From NCBI RefSeq assembly GCF_030362935.1, contig NZ_JAUCDY010000014.1:1-64000 (forward strand): a stretch of 64,000 nt of DNA, read 5' to 3'. Made by a program: the position numbers and the translations under genes. The number at the start of each line of letters is the position of its first letter. Within the stretch, counting starts at the first letter, position 1. This document shows positions 60,372-64,000 of this stretch, piece after piece. This DNA comes from Thiopseudomonas acetoxidans. Its GTDB lineage: Bacteria > Pseudomonadota > Gammaproteobacteria > Pseudomonadales > Pseudomonadaceae. Under the pieces are notes generated by a model, which made no database searches, was not told the DNA's origin, and worked only from the letters and a program-made list of their open reading frames with translations.

Positions 60372-60445
60372 GCTGTTCTCCATTGAAGGCGACTAAGTTA
60401 ACTTAATTGGGCTGCCAGCGCAAGCTGACTCAGTAAATGACGTGC

Positions 60446-60988
60446 TTAACGATCTTCGCGGTAAATTTTGTCTGGATTTAAAGTGCGCGTCCAAGGCAAA
60501 CCTGAATTCTGCCAGCCATTTTGCAAACGCATCCCCGCCTGCGGGCCCTCTTTGAGTGCATCGCCTTGGAACCCGTGAATCACATAACGCGCATTGGCCA
60601 AGCCGGCCTCCCGCAACACCTTGGCGCTAGGCTCACCGCGCTCGCTACCTGAGCGACACATGGTAATGACTTCGGTATTTTCATCCAGCCCACGCTTAGC
60701 CAGTTCATCTTTAACTTGCTGAGCAAAGTTTTGGTTGATATCCATCGCGAATATATTGCGCTCGGTGTTATAACGGCTGCGGTCAACCAACATAAATGGA
60801 ATATTAATATCCGCAGCTTCTGCCGAACCAATAAACATAATCTCCACTGGATCGCGCACATCAATCAATAACACTTTTTTCTCTTGCTGGGTTTTGGCGT
60901 AGGCCTCTTCAACGGTAATACCCAGCTCACTCGCTTGGGCTGTAAATACGCCAAAAACCATGGTCAACATCAAGACGAGTCTGTTCAT
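60446..60988 (-). CDS. Exported rhodanese-like protein
   Basis: 180 residues. Signal peptide MNRLVLMLTMVFGVFTAQA precedes one rhodanese domain (VLLIDVRDPVEIMFIG). The active-site loop CRSGSERGEPSA has the catalytic Cys, so it could move sulfane sulfur or act on related substrates in the periplasm. Not obviously linked to its neighbours. It lies upstream of the aro leader on the same strand with 74 bases between. Confidence 0.87.
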   Translation of the reverse strand: MNRLVLMLTMVFGVFTAQASELGITVEEAYAKTQQEKKVLLIDVRDPVEIMFIGSAEAADINIPFMLVDRSRYNTERNIFAMDINQNFAQQVKDELAKRGLDENTEVITMCRSGSERGEPSAKVLREAGLANARYVIHGFQGDALKEGPQAGMRLQNGWQNSGLPWTRTLNPDKIYREDR

Positions 60989-61065
60989 TTTGTTTGCTCC
61001 TCAATAAATAACAGCAACACAATAGCATAATTTATTATGTTTATTTGTATTTTATTGAGTTTGAT

Positions 61066-61725
61066 TTACTCATCGCGCAAGCTAATAATCTGCCAGCCGC
61101 GCTCTTGTGCAATAGCCCGCAAGCGCTCATCTGGGTCCACCGCAATAGCCTGTGCAACCTTCTCTAGCAATGGCAAATCATTGTGCGAGTCGCTATAGAA
61201 ATAGCTGTCGAGCAAAGTCGCCTGATTTTCCGACAGCCATGTATTTAACCGCGTGATTTTGCCCGCTTGAAAGCTAGGTACGCCCGTTAGCTCGCCCGTG
61301 TACTGCCCCATCTGCATGCCACATTCGGTAGCAATTAAATGGTCAACGCCCAAGCGTTGCGCAATAGGAGCGGTAATAAAGTGATTAGTGGCGGTGATGA
61401 TCATGATGTAGTCACCCGCTGCCCTATGCTGGGCTATCAGCGCCTCACCTTTGGGCAAAATGATGGGCTCAATATAGTCACGCATAAACTGGGCATGCCA
61501 CTGTTCAAGCACGGACTTTTCTGTGCTCCCAAGAATTTCCTGACAAAAATTCTGATACGCAATAACGTCTAGCTTACCTGCCAGATAGTCGGCATAAAAC
61601 TGATCATTGCGCGCTTTGTAAACAGCAGCATCAACATAACCATTGGCGCACAAAAATTCGCCCCACAAATGATCGCTGTCTCCAGCTAACAAAGTATTGT
61701 CTAAGTCAAAAATCGCTAAACGCAC
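61066..61725 (-). CDS. HAD-IB family phosphatase, probable histidinol-phosphatase
   Basis: 219 residues. The HAD nucleophile motif is AIFDLDNTLLAGD, motif II Thr lies in MIITATNH, motif III Lys in QAGKITRL and motif IV in YFYSDSHNDLPLL. It precedes divergent rppH and ptsP, exactly as PA0335 does in P. aeruginosa. PA0335 has been reported as the histidinol-phosphate phosphatase. Function is transferred by synteny and family; a phosphoserine phosphatase-like role is the alternative. Confidence 0.87.
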   Translation of the reverse strand: MRLAIFDLDNTLLAGDSDHLWGEFLCANGYVDAAVYKARNDQFYADYLAGKLDVIAYQNFCQEILGSTEKSVLEQWHAQFMRDYIEPIILPKGEALIAQHRAAGDYIMIITATNHFITAPIAQRLGVDHLIATECGMQMGQYTGELTGVPSFQAGKITRLNTWLSENQATLLDSYFYSDSHNDLPLLEKVAQAIAVDPDERLRAIAQERGWQIISLRDE

Positions 61726-61908
61726 ACTGATGTCCTCGTAACAGTTATTTTTGCGGGTGGTTAAGAATAGCCTTTTTTTGGATAAATGTTACTAACCCCA
61801 CACTATTTTATCCTGTTAGCCACCCTTTAGTTTGCAAATCAAGATTGCCGCTTATTCATGGTTTATGGAACAATGCATTAAGTTTTTGAATTTTAAAGGT
61901 AGGCTAAC

Positions 61909-62394
61909 ATGATAGATGCAGATGGGTTTCGCCCTAATGTCGGCATCATCTTAGCCAATGAGCAAGGTCAGGTACTTTGGGCACGACGCATAAACCAAAA
62001 CTCTTGGCAGTTCCCACAGGGTGGCATCCACCCCAATGAAACTGTTGAGCAAGCCTTGTTTCGTGAACTGTATGAAGAAGTAGGTTTACGCGAAGATGAT
62101 GTTGAAGTACTTGCCTGCACCCGTGGTTGGCTAAGATACCGTTTACCCCAGCGCCTAGTGCGTAAACACAGCGCTCCTGTGTGTATTGGACAAAAACAAA
62201 AGTGGTTTTTGTTGCGCTTGCGTGCCGACGAAAACTTGGTATGTGTGGATAAGTGTGCCAAACCTGAATTTGATGGCTGGCGTTGGGTCAGTTACTGGTA
62301 TCCATTAGGACAGGTTATTGCGTTTAAGCGAGAGGTTTATCGTCGCGCACTCAAAGAGTTAGCACCCCAACTTCCTAGACGAGACTCAATATAA
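61909..62394 (+). CDS. rppH: RNA pyrophosphohydrolase
   Basis: A 161-residue Nudix hydrolase that converts 5'-triphosphate or diphosphate mRNA ends to monophosphate, starting RNase E decay. MIDADGFRPNVGIIL is the RppH start. The Nudix box GGIHPNETVEQALF plus RELYEEVGL is complete. ptsP follows after 31 bases, probably in one operon as in other gammaproteobacteria. Confidence 0.97.
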   Translation: MIDADGFRPNVGIILANEQGQVLWARRINQNSWQFPQGGIHPNETVEQALFRELYEEVGLREDDVEVLACTRGWLRYRLPQRLVRKHSAPVCIGQKQKWFLLRLRADENLVCVDKCAKPEFDGWRWVSYWYPLGQVIAFKREVYRRALKELAPQLPRRDSI

Positions 62395-62425
62395 AGTGTC
62401 CATTTCAACACGTAATGAAAGCAAC

Positions 62426-64000
62426 ATGCTAAGCATGCTGCGCCTGATATCCCAAGAGGTAAACGCTGCCAAAGACTTGTCTGCTGCGCTTACTATCATT
62501 GTTAAACAGGTGCGTATTGCCATGCTTAGTCACGTGTGTTCGGTTTATCTGTATCAACCCGACACCGATCGTTACGTATTAATGGCGACCGAAGGGTTAA
62601 ACAAGCGCGCCATCGGCAAAGTCAGCATGAGCTCAAATGAAGGTTTGGTGGGCTTGGTGGGTAGTCGGGCCGAAACCGTTAGTTTAGAAGATGCCACCAG
62701 TCATCCGCGCTTTTTGTATTTCCCAGAAACCGGTGAAGAACGCTATGCATCCTTTTTAGGCACACCTATAGTTCACCACCGCCAAGTCTTAGGCGTGCTG
62801 GTGGTGCAACAAAAAGAACGGCGCCAGTTTGATGAAGGAGACGAAGCGTTTTTAATCACCATGAGCGCCCAGCTCTCTGGCGTAATCGCACACGCTGAAG
62901 CCACCGGCTCTATTCGCGGTTTAGGCAAGCAGGGTAAAGGCATTCAAGAGGCGCGCTTTATCGGTGTGCCTGGCGCCCCAGGAGCCGCTTTAGGTACAGC
63001 GGTGGTGGTGTTGCCGCCTGCCGATCTAGATGTTGTACCCGATAAAAAGGCAGAAGACATCAGCGTTGAGCTGGCATTATTTGAACAAGCGCTAACCGCC
63101 GTGCGCAATGAAATTCGCAGCCTATCAACCCGCCTTGCCAAACAATTACGTCCACAAGAGCAAGCATTGTTTGATGTGTATCTGATGATGCTGGAAGAAA
63201 ACGCCTTGGCCGGTGACGTAACCGCACTGATCAGCAAAGGTCAATGGGCGCAAGGCGCTCTGCGTCAGGTAGTAGATGCTCACCTTAAACGCTTTGATAG
63301 CATGGATGATGATTACCTAAGCGAGCGCGCCGCTGACGTTAAAGATTTAGGCCGCCGGCTGCTGTCGCATTTGCAACAAGCACACAAGCAAGAGCTTATT
63401 TACCCAGATAACACGGTGTTAGTCAGTGAAGAGCTCACTCCTGGCATGCTGGGCGATGTGCCGCCGGAAAAACTCGTCGGTCTGATTTCTGTAGAAGGAT
63501 CGCGCAACTCTCACGTGGCTATTTTAGCTCGCGCCATGGGCATCCCTACAGTGGTGGCCGCACAAGATCTACCCTATTCGCTGCTCGACGGTATTGAGCT
63601 TATCGTGGATGGTTATCACGGTGATGTGTTTACCAACCCCAGCCCATTATTGCGCCAGCAATATGCTGAGGTCATCGAAGAAGAGCGCTTAATCTCCAAA
63701 GAGCTAGACAACCTGCGTACCCTGCCCTGTGAAACACTGGACGGCCATCGTGTTGCGCTGTGGGCCAATACCGGGCTGCTGGCTGATGCAGCGCGTGCGC
63801 AAGCCTTTGGCGCTGAAGGCGTAGGGCTTTACCGCTCCGAAGTGGCCTTTATGAGCTCAGCTCGTCTACCTAGCGAAAGCGAGCAAGCCAATATGTACCG
63901 CGAACAGCTTGAAGCTTTCCACCCCAGTCCCGTGACCATGCGCACCCTAGATATCGGCGGTGATAAACCGTTGAGCTATTTCCCTATCAAGGAAAGTAAC
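62426..64000 (+). CDS. ptsP: Phosphoenolpyruvate-protein phosphotransferase PtsP (EI-Ntr), 3' end outside window
   Basis: The frame is open to the window end (525 codons). An N-terminal GAF domain (residues about 1-150: SQEVNAAKDL, LMATEGLNKRAIGKVSM, EERYASFLGTPIVHH) marks the nitrogen-PTS enzyme rather than sugar EI. The PEP-utilising domain follows, with phospho-His near residue 363 in GSRNSHVAILARAMGIPT. The PEP-binding barrel begins (GAEGVGLYRSEVAFM, TMRTLDIGGDK). It phosphorylates NPr and in turn PtsN. The start MLSMLR at 62426 aligns with the family; a weak SD sequence precedes it. Confidence 0.95.
   Translation, partial: MLSMLRLISQEVNAAKDLSAALTIIVKQVRIAMLSHVCSVYLYQPDTDRYVLMATEGLNKRAIGKVSMSSNEGLVGLVGSRAETVSLEDATSHPRFLYFPETGEERYASFLGTPIVHHRQVLGVLVVQQKERRQFDEGDEAFLITMSAQLSGVIAHAEATGSIRGLGKQGKGIQEARFIGVPGAPGAALGTAVVVLPPADLDVVPDKKAEDISVELALFEQALTAVRNEIRSLSTRLAKQLRPQEQALFDVYLMMLEENALAGDVTALISKGQWAQGALRQVVDAHLKRFDSMDDDYLSERAADVKDLGRRLLSHLQQAHKQELIYPDNTVLVSEELTPGMLGDVPPEKLVGLISVEGSRNSHVAILARAMGIPTVVAAQDLPYSLLDGIELIVDGYHGDVFTNPSPLLRQQYAEVIEEERLISKELDNLRTLPCETLDGHRVALWANTGLLADAARAQAFGAEGVGLYRSEVAFMSSARLPSESEQANMYREQLEAFHPSPVTMRTLDIGGDKPLSYFPIKESN

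Overview
The window looks like chromosome from a denitrifying gammaproteobacterium of the Pseudomonadaceae. The evidence is the Pseudomonas-type gene sets bioBFHCD, dnr/norCBD, zur/znu, iron permease-gcvT-gcvH and HAD phosphatase/rppH/ptsP, together with dozens of Pseudomonas-style REP elements. Base composition is clearly less GC-rich than P. aeruginosa, which suggests a lower-GC lineage of the family. The genus assignment is inference; no rRNA or tRNA gene was seen.

Region 1 (about 0.2-18 kb) is a signalling island. On the minus strand, 16165 to 6445 is a compact, mostly overlapping chemosensory operon: receptor, CheB, CheR-TPR, CheA-REC, a lone receiver, an Hpt-REC-REC-GGDEF diguanylate cyclase and two CheW proteins. 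The gene content is Wsp-like, but the order and the output protein differ. Next to it lie a soluble CZB receptor, an MHYT hybrid kinase with REC and Hpt domains, and a REC-HD-GYP c-di-GMP phosphodiesterase. A RAYT (REP-associated tyrosine transposase) flanked by REPs separates the two blocks. A PAS receptor resembling Aer is divergent at 16.4 kb.

Region 2 (18-31 kb) holds a FecCD/FecE-type ABC importer without a binding protein, a frameshifted Cache receptor, a tandem array of 222-bp REP-bearing units, a periplasmic Fe(III)-binding protein, and the biotin genes bioB-F-H-C-D, which are interrupted by REPs.

Region 3 (29-38 kb) is housekeeping: a Na/Pi-cotransporter-like protein, mutM, an FAH-family protein, a D-2-hydroxyglutarate dehydrogenase-like FAD protein divergent from serA, a lysophospholipase-like hydrolase and a thioredoxin-like DUF6436 protein.

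Region 4 (38-45 kb) is nitric oxide detoxification and denitrification: dnr, dnrP, nnrS, norD, norB and norC. Perfect TTGAT-N4-ATCAA boxes lie before norC and dnrP, and a near-perfect one lies before a globin-coupled GGDEF-EAL protein at 51.9 kb.

Region 5 (45-64 kb) holds metNIQ, a lipoprotein form of ecotin, zur-znuCB divergent from znuA across a clear Zur palindrome, an iron permease, gcvTH without gcvP, folA, a bacterioferritin lacking most ferroxidase ligands, bfd with a Fur-like box, and a DAHP synthase gene. The DAHP synthase gene is preceded by an unannotated aromatic-rich leader peptide and attenuator. A rhodanese, a HAD phosphatase, rppH and the start of ptsP complete the window. Intergenic space throughout is colonised by REP hairpins whose stems show compensatory changes.
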